NCBI GenBank assembly: GCA_947493005.1
Contig: CANLOY010000003.1
Location: forward strand, 434,001-498,000
Length of the DNA: 64,000 nt
Direction of reading: 5' to 3'
DNA from: an uncultured Roseivirga sp.
GTDB taxonomy: Bacteria; Bacteroidota; Bacteroidia; Cytophagales; Cyclobacteriaceae
Shown: positions 27,181 through 34,215 of the stretch, piece after piece
Position numbering within the stretch: the stretch's first letter is position 1
Layout of the letters: every line of letters starts with the position of its first letter
The notes under the pieces: generated by a model
The model's database searches: none
Told to the model about the DNA's origin: nothing
What the model saw: only the letters and a program-made list of their open reading frames with translations
Made by a program: the position numbers and the translations under genes

Positions 27181-27340
27181 CCCTACAACGGATAATAACA
27201 AGTAGTATTAGAGTACCACTTATTGTAGCTTTTCAACGATTAGCTAGCAACAATCATATAGCCTTTTCGCTCCTCCCATCATTTCACTGTAGATTAAAAT
27301 CCATGATCTGATTAAGAATTTATTTGGTTTGTTTTTATTA

Positions 27341-27355
27341 GTTAGGATTCCTTAC
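27341..27355. promoter_or_regulatory. Operator-like near-palindrome before the mini-thioredoxin genes
   Basis: GTTAGGATTCCTTAC is palindromic at all but one pair around a central T. It shares the 11-mer TTAGGATTCCT with a fully palindromic copy at 29454-29470, upstream of the AAA ATPase gene. Confidence 0.3.
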
Positions 27356-27402
27356 TATAATTGTATTGAAATTTATGACAAGCAATTAAACATTAATTAA
27401 GC

Positions 27403-27636
27403 ATGGCAAAATCAATTTTCTATCACGCAGGGTGTCCTGTTTGTGTTAGCGCAGAGCACGACATTGTAAACTTAATCGGCAATCAAAATGTGGAAATCGT
27501 TCATATTGGTGAAGACCGTAATCGAATTGCAGAAGCCGAAAATGTAGGAGTAAAATCTGTTCCGGCTTTGGTAACTCCAAATGGAAATGTGCTACACATC
27601 AACTTTGGTGCATCAATGGAAGATGTAAAAGGCTAA
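27403..27636 (+). CDS. Mini-thioredoxin/glutaredoxin-like protein with CPVC active site
   Basis: A 77-residue protein that covers a reduced thioredoxin fold: SIFYHAGCPVCVSAEHDIVNLIG with a CxxC redox pair at residues 11 and 14, a middle strand VEIVHIGEDRN, and SVPALVT with the cis-proline expected opposite the active site. It lacks a signal peptide, so it works in the cytoplasm. It is paralogous to the next gene (shared GC-VC site, IVH-G, GVK, PAL-T and NGNVLH), which indicates tandem duplication. The specific reduction partner is unknown. Confidence 0.75.
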   Translation: MAKSIFYHAGCPVCVSAEHDIVNLIGNQNVEIVHIGEDRNRIAEAENVGVKSVPALVTPNGNVLHINFGASMEDVKG

Positions 27637-27643
27637 AACTAAT

Positions 27644-27680
27644 TCACTCTTTAGGGGAAGTAATTTCTCTTAAAGAGTGA
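27644..27680 (+). other. Hairpin between the two mini-thioredoxin genes
   Basis: TCACTCTTTA (27644-27653) pairs perfectly with TAAAGAGTGA (27671-27680) over a 17-nt loop. No T-run follows, and the stem ends 17 nt before the next ATG, so an mRNA stability or translation-control role is more likely than termination. Confidence 0.4.
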
Positions 27681-27697
27681 TTAAAAAGAACTGACAA

Positions 27698-27940
27698 ATG
27701 AAAAAGAATATACTCTACCATGATGGCTGTAAAGTATGCAGCAACACCGGGCAGGCTCTTGTTAACCTTCTTGGTTTAGGAACTCTGGACATTGTACACG
27801 TTGGGCTCAATCCAAATAAACAAGAGGAAGCCGAACAAAAAGGAGTAAAAACATTTCCTGCTCTAATAACTAACAATGGGAATGTTTTGCATTTAAACGT
27901 AATGGAGCACGAAGGGTCAGTAGAGTGTCTGTTCGTGTGA
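27698..27940 (+). CDS. Mini-thioredoxin-like protein with CKVC active site (tandem paralogue)
   Basis: An 80-residue paralogue of the upstream gene. NILYHDGCKVCSNTGQALVNLLG carries the CxxC pair, TLDIVHVGLNPN the central strand and TFPALIT the cis-proline. The last residues (VMEHEGSVECLFV) diverge completely from the paralogue and add a third cysteine. The two genes are about 60 nt apart, so they are probably cotranscribed with the intervening hairpin setting their ratio (inference). Confidence 0.72.
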   Translation: MKKNILYHDGCKVCSNTGQALVNLLGLGTLDIVHVGLNPNKQEEAEQKGVKTFPALITNNGNVLHLNVMEHEGSVECLFV

Positions 27941-28000
27941 TTTGGTAAATACCTGCCAATAAAATACAAGGCTTCAGTATCCCTTACCTCAATCTAAATA

Positions 28001-28058
28001 GAGCGCTGCACCGAGCTAGAAGAGGTGCGTTACAGGCTTGGTGTTAGCGCTCTTTATT
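28001..28058 (+). terminator. Structured hairpin with two alternative pairings, terminator or attenuator
   Basis: GAGCGCT (28001-28007) pairs with AGCGCTC (28046-28052), followed by TTTATT. Inside, GCACC (28008-28012) pairs with GGTGC (28024-28028), but CACC could instead pair with a second GGTG at 28040-28043, extending the outer stem. It lies between the second mini-thioredoxin gene and the ACT-domain gene, whose ATG is at 28076. Confidence 0.5.
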
Positions 28059-28075
28059 CGTAATTAGCCATAGAT

Positions 28076-28477
28076 ATGGCAGGAAAAACAGATATTCAAG
28101 AACTTATCAAGAGTATGTCCCCTACTCTCAACCTTGGTGAATATGTATTCACTACTCAATGGGATTTGAGTAAAATCGAAAGAGAAGACACCATTTGCGA
28201 GTTCAAAGAAGCAGAAGGAACTACGGTTGTTATTGAAAAACAAAAGGCAGACACCTTAAACCTTAAATACGACTATGTAGCCGCATGGATTACACTTAAA
28301 GTACACTCCTCTTTAGAGGCGGTAGGCTTAACAGCTGCATTTTCAAGCGAATTGGCCAAACATAATATTAGCTGCAATGTAATAGCTGGCTATTATCACG
28401 ATCATATCTTTGTAGACCATAGAGATTCGGAAAAAACGATAGAGGTATTAAACTCATTATCAGCTAGTAAGCTTTAA
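28076..28477 (+). CDS. ACT-domain protein (DUF2241 family)
   Basis: A 133-residue cytosolic protein. It starts with [22 protein letters not shown], the usual opening of the DUF2241/ACT_3 family, followed by an ACT fold in the C-terminal half ([45 protein letters not shown]). ACT domains bind amino acids and regulate enzymes; this stand-alone family has no proven ligand. The gene directly follows a hairpin with alternative pairings that could control its expression. Confidence 0.85.
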   Translation: MAGKTDIQELIKSMSPTLNLGEYVFTTQWDLSKIEREDTICEFKEAEGTTVVIEKQKADTLNLKYDYVAAWITLKVHSSLEAVGLTAAFSSELAKHNISCNVIAGYYHDHIFVDHRDSEKTIEVLNSLSASKL

Positions 28478-28566
28478 CACAACCGAACTAGTGTTCCTTA
28501 AAACACTTTGTCATTTTTGGCTACCTTCAAAGTTCAACTATCTTCAATCCTCTAAATCCCAACTCC

Positions 28567-29397
28567 ATGAAGTGCTTTAAATTAATTCTCACCGTTTCAA
28601 TAGCTCTACTCTCTTTCACATGCAATGGTCAGGACTATAGAATACTGATCTCCAATGATGATGGAATTGAGTCTCCGCTTCTTGAAGTATTGAATAAAGA
28701 GATATCAAAACTTCCCAATGTAGAAGTAGTTGTTTCAGCCCCAGCCAAAAATCAATCTGGTAGCAGTCAGTCTACCGATGGCCAGATATTAGAAGTAGAA
28801 AAGTTCTTTAAAAACGATCAGTTTTTTGGTTATGCCATTAATGGCCGCCCTGCCGATGCAGTAAGGTTTGGTTTGCGTGTATTGGGAAAAGAAGAGCCTT
28901 TTGACCTTGTGATATCAGGTATTAACAGAGGTGCTAACGTGGGTAATGTTTCACATCTATCCGGTACGGTAGGTGCCGCTATGGAAGCTTTATACTATGG
29001 TACTCCAGCAATCGCTGTATCTCAAGAAGTCAGAGGTGTCAATACCGAGACTTCAGCCCAATTCATCATCCAGCTAATAAACAAATACCGCAGAGACGGT
29101 GCTCCAAAAGGAGTTGTACTTTCAGTAAATATTCCAGCAGGTGAATTAAAGGGTGTAGCTGTTAAACCTATGGGGGATGCTTATCTCAATATGGGTAATT
29201 ATAGCCTAAAAGAAGAGTCCGACAATAAGGCTACTTACCAACAAAAGCTTGGTCTTTCCAAGTCTCAAAATAAAGAAACAGATACTTATGCATATCAGAG
29301 TGGTTATGTTACAATTACTCCATTAAAGTTCGATTGGACAGCATATGAGCTTTTAGAGACAATTTCTTCATGGGAAATCAGTCTCATAAAAAACTGA
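28567..29397 (+). CDS. SurE-family 5'/3'-nucleotidase with lipoprotein signal peptide
   Basis: A 276-residue SurE phosphatase with an export signal (MKCFKLILTVSIALLSFTC, probable lipidation at Cys19). SurE motifs follow: ILISNDDGIESPLL (metal-binding ND-D), APAKNQSGSSQS, NGRPADAVRFGL, and SGINRGANVGNVSHLSGTVGAAMEALYYGTPAIAVS. Classical SurE is cytosolic and dephosphorylates nucleoside monophosphates in stationary phase. The signal peptide places this one in the periplasm, pointing to extracellular nucleotide or phosphoester salvage (inference). It is monocistronic. Confidence 0.9.
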   Translation: MKCFKLILTVSIALLSFTCNGQDYRILISNDDGIESPLLEVLNKEISKLPNVEVVVSAPAKNQSGSSQSTDGQILEVEKFFKNDQFFGYAINGRPADAVRFGLRVLGKEEPFDLVISGINRGANVGNVSHLSGTVGAAMEALYYGTPAIAVSQEVRGVNTETSAQFIIQLINKYRRDGAPKGVVLSVNIPAGELKGVAVKPMGDAYLNMGNYSLKEESDNKATYQQKLGLSKSQNKETDTYAYQSGYVTITPLKFDWTAYELLETISSWEISLIKN

Positions 29398-29453
29398 TTG
29401 ACACACTGTTACCACAACCAAAAATTTAATCTGATAGATAAAGGCTGTTTAAT

Positions 29454-29470
29454 AATTAGGATTCCTAATT
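29454..29470. promoter_or_regulatory. Perfect operator-like palindrome before the AAA ATPase gene
   Basis: AATTAGGATTCCTAATT has 8-nt arms, fully complementary, around one central T. It ends 22 nt before the ATG at 29493, a position fit for a repressor, and shares TTAGGATTCCT with 27341-27355. Confidence 0.4.
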
Positions 29471-29492
29471 TTACTCATCAAACCATGTGATA

Positions 29493-30212
29493 ATGAGCAC
29501 TGATTTCACCATTTATTTTCCCAATGAAAAGACGATCCCTCTAGGTGCAGTTAAGCTGAGTAATGAAAACCGGTGCATGCTTGACCAACTGCTGAAAGAG
29601 TTCAGGCATATTGAAACACTTAGCAAGTACAACCTTCCCACAGACAACAAACTGCTGCTGTACGGACAAACTGGTTGTGGAAAAACAACTACTGCCAGGG
29701 CCATTGCCCATGCCCTGGATAAGAAGATCATAACCCTCAATTTGGGGAACATCGTATCTTCACGTTTGGGAGAAACAGCCAAAAACATGACTGAGGTTTT
29801 TAAGAAAGCCAAAAGAGAAAAGGCTGTATTGTTTCTTGATGAATTTGACTTTCTGGGTAAAACAAGAGATTACGAAGTTCAGGATTCTGGAGAAATGAAA
29901 CGTCTGGTGAACAGCACCATTCAAATGATCGATTTGTTACCCAGCGACACTTTATTAATTGCTGCCACCAATCATTCTAGCATTATTGATACTGCATTGC
30001 TAAGACGGTTTCAACTCAAATTGAAATTTGAGCCCCCAACCAAACAAGAATTGGATAGTTATTATGAACATCTCTTGTCTGAATACCCTGCTGAATTCAG
30101 GCAAATTAATCGAGCTTATGATATCTCTTATGCCGAAGCGCGTGATATCACTTTAAGAGCTGTAAAGAACAATATCATAGCAATAGAAGAAGCAAAAAAC
30201 CAATCAACATAA
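29493..30212 (+). CDS. Small single-domain AAA ATPase
   Basis: The product is 239 residues from the ATG at 29493; a GTG two codons upstream (29487) is also possible. After a short N-terminal helix it is one AAA domain: Walker A YGQTGCGKTTTARAIAH, Walker B AVLFLDEFDFLG, sensor 1 LLIAATNHSSIID, and arginine-finger region TALLRRFQLKLKFEPPT. The C-terminal lid is short. Similar small AAA proteins occur with subtilases or metalloproteases, but no partner gene is adjacent. The upstream palindrome suggests tight control. The function is unknown. Confidence 0.85.
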   Translation: MSTDFTIYFPNEKTIPLGAVKLSNENRCMLDQLLKEFRHIETLSKYNLPTDNKLLLYGQTGCGKTTTARAIAHALDKKIITLNLGNIVSSRLGETAKNMTEVFKKAKREKAVLFLDEFDFLGKTRDYEVQDSGEMKRLVNSTIQMIDLLPSDTLLIAATNHSSIIDTALLRRFQLKLKFEPPTKQELDSYYEHLLSEYPAEFRQINRAYDISYAEARDITLRAVKNNIIAIEEAKNQST

Positions 30213-30251
30213 CGCATCATAAAGTATAGCATACAGCTTAATTTTTGAACT

Positions 30252-30986
30252 ATGGACACTATCCAACACAACTTAGGCATCATCCACAAAAGAATAAAAG
30301 CAGCTTGTCAGAAAGCAGGTCGAAATACAAGCGATGTGCGCCTACTACTGGCTACCAAAACTGTAGATTCAAATAGAATTAAAATGGCCTTACAATTGGG
30401 CGAGTCTCTGGTTGGAGAGAACAAAGTTCAGGAACTCAAACAGAAATGTACGGACATAAAAGAGCTTAATCCTGAAGTGCACTTTATTGGCCATTTACAA
30501 ACCAATAAAGTTAAAGAAGTACTAAAATGGGCTAGCTGTATTCAATCTATTGACAGGCCTTCTGTAGCCGAAAAATTACACCAACGACTGGTATTTGAAC
30601 AAAAAGAAGTTGATGTATTTATTCAGGTTAACACATCATTTGAAGACAGTAAATTCGGAATTGAGCCTGATAAGGTAATTGAGTTTGTAAAAGAAGTCGC
30701 TCAATACAAGAATATCCATATCAAAGGACTGATGACCATTGGGCTACTGAGTTCTGAATCTAATCAAGTGAGAAAATGTTTCAGGTTGCTAAGACAGCTA
30801 CAAGAAGAGATCCGAGAGCTGAACCTTCCTAATGTAGAAATGAAAGAGCTGTCAATGGGAATGAGTGGTGACCTTGAAATTGCTATTGAAGAAGGCGCTA
30901 CGATAGTTAGAGTAGGTACGGCCATTTTCGGTGAACGAATTTACCCTGACAGTTACTATTGGAATGAAAAAGAGACTGTTAAATAG
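30252..30986 (+). CDS. YggS-family pyridoxal phosphate-binding protein (PLP homeostasis)
   Basis: A 244-residue TIM-barrel-type protein with the family motifs: DVRLLLATKTVDSNRIKMAL with the PLP-binding lysine (about residue 36), GENKVQELKQK, HFIGHLQTNKVK, VDVFIQVNTSFEDSKFGI, and ELSMGMSGDLEIAIEEGATIVRVGTAIFGER at the C-terminus. YggS/PROSC proteins bind PLP without known catalysis and balance B6 vitamers and amino-acid pools. The gene starts 39 nt after the AAA ATPase gene and may share its transcript. Confidence 0.95.
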   Translation: MDTIQHNLGIIHKRIKAACQKAGRNTSDVRLLLATKTVDSNRIKMALQLGESLVGENKVQELKQKCTDIKELNPEVHFIGHLQTNKVKEVLKWASCIQSIDRPSVAEKLHQRLVFEQKEVDVFIQVNTSFEDSKFGIEPDKVIEFVKEVAQYKNIHIKGLMTIGLLSSESNQVRKCFRLLRQLQEEIRELNLPNVEMKELSMGMSGDLEIAIEEGATIVRVGTAIFGERIYPDSYYWNEKETVK

Positions 30987-31092
30987 TTCTCAAAACTACT
31001 AAGCTCCCCCTCTTTGATCCTAACAACATAACTAATACTTTAGTGAATTCAATTATTTTTTTCCGTTCACTTTAAGGTCTTTTCCTAATCGT

Positions 31093-32307
31093 ATGAAAAA
31101 CAGCATTTCAATTCTAACAACAATCTTTTTTTTCTTTTCATGTGAACCTCAAAAACAAGAGGTGAAAGCAATAAACTTTCAAACAGATTATAAGTTTAGT
31201 AAGGCCATTGAACAAAAGTTAGAAACGGATACCGTACCCTGGAAATATCAAATTTCCGCTGCTGACTATGCCACCAAAGGGGACTACAAAAATGCACTGA
31301 TACATTGGGATAAGGCAATGAGAGTTGGTGAAACCAGCTATAGTCAGTCTCAAGTTGACTCCATTAATTCACTTTATAAAAAGGTAAATGCTAAAGAATT
31401 TATTCTTGAGAAAGCAAAATCACATCAGGTAGTCATTATCAATGAAGCACACCATAGCAGCCATCATCGCTTTTTTACCAAATCCCTTCTACAAGAACTC
31501 TATGACCAAGGCTACCGTCATTTGGGGCTTGAAGCACTTTCTAATGGCGATGATATGGATTCATTACTTAATGAAAGAAAGCATCCAATACAAAGTACTG
31601 GCTGGTACATAAAAGAACCTCAGTTTGGAAACATGGTTAGAGAAGCTCTGGAAATTGGCTATAAACTCTTTCCCTACGAACAGCTTGGTCATGGAAGTGG
31701 TAATCCAAGAGAAATTGCACAAGCCAAAAACATTCAAAAGGTTATTGAAAAGCACCCAAAAGATAAATTCCTTATCCATTGTGGCTTTGACCATGCCTTA
31801 GAAGGAAAACATGGAAACTGGGGGAAAGCTATGGCAGGAAGACTTCATGAATATACTGGTATTGATCCATTAACAATCAATCAGGTGGCTTTCAGCGAAA
31901 AGAGTGACCCAAAGTATAACGCTCCACTCCTAAAGGCCATCTCTCCTACCCAACCCACCGTGTTACTAAATCAAGACAACGATCCATATCAATACAAAAG
32001 AGGAGAAGCTACAACGGATATTGCCGTCTTCCATCCTAATACCACCCAAACATACGAGCGGCCGAGTTGGTTATTCTCTGATGGCAATAAGAAAGCCGAG
32101 CTAGATTTATCAGACATAACTCTAACTTACCCAATAATGGTATTGGCCTATAAACAAGGAGAAGAAATCGAAGAGGCTGTTCCTGTAGACATAGTTGAGG
32201 TTCAGATGAAAGCTAAAAACTGTGTTATGGCTCTGAAGAGAGGTAATTATACTATTGTTGTCACAAATGGAAAAGAGTCTGTAAAATTCGATAAAACTGT
32301 CGGGTGA
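31093..32307 (+). CDS. Lipoprotein with ChaN/erythromycin-esterase-like domain
   Basis: A 404-residue lipoprotein (signal peptide ending FFFFSC, Cys17). A short TPR-like segment (YATKGDYKNALIHWDKAMRVG) is followed by a domain with VVIINEAHHSSHHRFFTKSLLQELYDQGYRHLGLEAL and later FPYEQLGHGSG and KFLIHCGFDHALE. The E-H and E-x-L patterns resemble the ChaN/EreA superfamily of haem-binding or esterase-like proteins. The last 75 residues look like a separate beta domain. The exact activity is unknown. It is monocistronic. Confidence 0.6.
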   Translation: MKNSISILTTIFFFFSCEPQKQEVKAINFQTDYKFSKAIEQKLETDTVPWKYQISAADYATKGDYKNALIHWDKAMRVGETSYSQSQVDSINSLYKKVNAKEFILEKAKSHQVVIINEAHHSSHHRFFTKSLLQELYDQGYRHLGLEALSNGDDMDSLLNERKHPIQSTGWYIKEPQFGNMVREALEIGYKLFPYEQLGHGSGNPREIAQAKNIQKVIEKHPKDKFLIHCGFDHALEGKHGNWGKAMAGRLHEYTGIDPLTINQVAFSEKSDPKYNAPLLKAISPTQPTVLLNQDNDPYQYKRGEATTDIAVFHPNTTQTYERPSWLFSDGNKKAELDLSDITLTYPIMVLAYKQGEEIEEAVPVDIVEVQMKAKNCVMALKRGNYTIVVTNGKESVKFDKTVG

Positions 32308-32650
32308 TCTTCTATACTTAGAATTGGTTTTGATGAAAAGTAATTTCTAAGAACTATTTATTAGTTCATCGGAGTAAGTCGACTACCTGTTTTCATTAAC
32401 TGCGGTCTATCAGTTATTTCGATATAATTCATCCGACACCCTTAATTTATGTTGTAATGTTCTATTGTTTCCTTGATCAAATTTATGAACAGTATTGAAC
32501 AGTATTTATAGGGCGTTCCTGAATACTTTAGAGGTCATATTCCTTAGAAGAAATAAGGTTTTAGCTTCTATGAGGATAGTTCTTAACTAACATACAAAGG
32601 TCACTGGAGAAATGGATATTGGATAACAAATCTGGATTGACAGAAATATC
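32308..32650. other. 343-nt spacer before the FecR gene
   Basis: It is A/T-rich, with no ORF or repeat of the right-half families. The only structure seen is a weak inverted pair CTTAGAA/TTTCTAAG at 32320-32356, perhaps ending the preceding gene. I looked for a sigma-factor remnant upstream of fecR and saw none. Confidence 0.4.
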
Positions 32651-33481
32651 ATGAAAACACCTGTAGATAAACTCCTTGAAGTCTCCCAAACAAGTAATGA
32701 AACAGGTTCTCTTAAAACAAATAATCAACAAAGCATCAGCATCGATGTTGGTGATGCTTGGGATCATCGTTTACTGGCTAAAAAGAACAAATTCCAAAAA
32801 CGCATTTGGTATATATATGCCGTTACTATTTCATTGGTTCTTGTAGGGGCAGCGGGGATTTATTTACAGGCATTAAACGATAGATTTATTGAAGTAGTTG
32901 CTAGTAATAACATCATAGAACATTTAATGCCAGACGGTTCTAGGGTTTGGATAAAACCAGGTTCGGTTTTATCCTATCAGCAATCTTTTGGCACAAAAAA
33001 CAGGGCGTTAAACCTGAATGGAACTGGGTTCTTTGAAATTAAAAAGAACGAAGAATCATCTTTTACAATTTCTTCAACTCAATCAACCGTGAAAGTGGTT
33101 GAAGCTTCATTTCTTTATGAAACAGACTTAAAACCCAATGTTCAGGTATTTACTGGTAGTGTAAAATTTGAGAACAAGGGAGCTGGCACTTTTGAGAAAG
33201 TAGAAAAAGGACAAACAGCTACCATGACTAATAGCAATAGTTTCGAGTTTTCATCATTTGATCAAAACTCCATCAGTTGGAAAACCGGTAAGTTGGTTTT
33301 TGAAGATGAAGATTTGAAACAAGTACTTGAATCCATCTCTCATCTATATAAAGTGGAACTATATACGAGTAAACATTCGCCTGTAAACATTACAGCAACT
33401 TTCGACAATCTATCGCTTGAAGAAGTAATAAGCGCTCTGAATGAAATGGTTGAGTTTAACATAAAAGCCCGACTCAAATGA
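32651..33481 (+). CDS. FecR-like protein with DUF4974 domain, orphan
   Basis: A 276-residue protein: cytoplasmic N-terminus of about 50 residues, one membrane helix (IWYIYAVTISLVLVGAAGIYLQAL), a FecR beta-domain (EHLMPDGSRVWIKPGSVLSYQQSFGTKNRALNLNGTGFFEI), and a C-terminal DUF4974 secretin/TonB-short-like domain (LKQVLESISHLYKVELYTSK). FecR proteins in Bacteroidota are anti-sigma regulators placed between an ECF sigma factor and a SusC-type receptor. Neither neighbour exists here, so the gene is orphaned or acts on a distant sigma factor. Confidence 0.85.
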   Translation: MKTPVDKLLEVSQTSNETGSLKTNNQQSISIDVGDAWDHRLLAKKNKFQKRIWYIYAVTISLVLVGAAGIYLQALNDRFIEVVASNNIIEHLMPDGSRVWIKPGSVLSYQQSFGTKNRALNLNGTGFFEIKKNEESSFTISSTQSTVKVVEASFLYETDLKPNVQVFTGSVKFENKGAGTFEKVEKGQTATMTNSNSFEFSSFDQNSISWKTGKLVFEDEDLKQVLESISHLYKVELYTSKHSPVNITATFDNLSLEEVISALNEMVEFNIKARLK

Positions 33482-33491
33482 ACCGGGCTTT
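33464..33491. terminator. Terminator overlapping the fecR stop codon
   Basis: AAAGCCCG (33464-33471) pairs with CGGGCTTT (33484-33491) across a 12-nt loop that includes the TGA stop at 33479-33481. It lies between convergent genes and can serve both. Confidence 0.7.
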
Positions 33492-33516
33492 CCATTGAAT
33501 AATTAATTTTGAGTTC

Positions 33517-34125
33517 CTATTTATACTTGATTAAGGTTCCCGTAAAACTATCCGGATCAATTATAATGGCATCAAAATCTACCTTACCTCTTCTACGTTT
33601 TCTGGAGGCTCTCCTTACAATTTCATCTACTCGATCATCAACCCAGGCTGGGTCTTGACAATCAACACCTGTTGAAATAGCAGACCATGTAGCTGTCATT
33701 CGTCTCACTATTTCGTAATTTCTACCAGGCTGTGAATACATAAAAATTGGTATTCCATCTACTCTTAACACTCGGGATTTAAGGTTAACATTCTCATCAA
33801 ATCTGATCAGAACACCTGTGAAATCGTCTGGGTGAATTACCAGTGCATCAAATGGTTCAATTTTTCCCTTCCTCTCTTTACGCTTAGCTTTCCTTACGAT
33901 TTCTCTGACTCTCTCATTAACTGTAGTAAAGTAATCTGGTCCATCAAGAATCCAGGCCCATGTAGCCGAAAGCTCTCTTACCTCACTAAATTCAGCATCT
34001 GGGTAAGCATACATAAAAACAGGTACATTCATTACTCTATCTACATATCCAGTTGATTGACCTACATCTTGAGCTCCAGCGACAAAACTGAAAAAAGACA
34101 GTGTTAGTATTAAAAGCTTTTTCAT
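33517..34125 (-). CDS. Secreted protein made of two tandem repeats, unrecognised family
   Basis: Starting at the ATG at 34125 (MKKLLILTLSFFSFVAGAQ signal peptide) the product has 202 residues. The mature part is two copies of a unit of about 80 residues: first VMNVPVFMYAYPDAEFSEVRELSATW with VNERVREIVRKAKRKERKGK and FDALVIHPDDFTGVLIRF; then VDGIPIFMYSQPGRNYEIVRRMTATW with VDDRVDEIVRRASRKRRRGK and FDAIIIDPDSFTGTLIKY. Each unit has a strand-helix-basic patch-strand layout. I recognise no named domain. The export signal and strongly basic helices suggest a periplasmic or surface binding role (inference). Confidence 0.7.
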   Translation of the reverse strand: MKKLLILTLSFFSFVAGAQDVGQSTGYVDRVMNVPVFMYAYPDAEFSEVRELSATWAWILDGPDYFTTVNERVREIVRKAKRKERKGKIEPFDALVIHPDDFTGVLIRFDENVNLKSRVLRVDGIPIFMYSQPGRNYEIVRRMTATWSAISTGVDCQDPAWVDDRVDEIVRRASRKRRRGKVDFDAIIIDPDSFTGTLIKYK

Positions 34126-34215
34126 ATTTGAAATGGTTGTTATCTGAATCATTTACTCGTTTATGACCAGAACCATGCCAAATTATGTTTAGGCTATTGC
34201 ATTTCTCTGAGTTAA

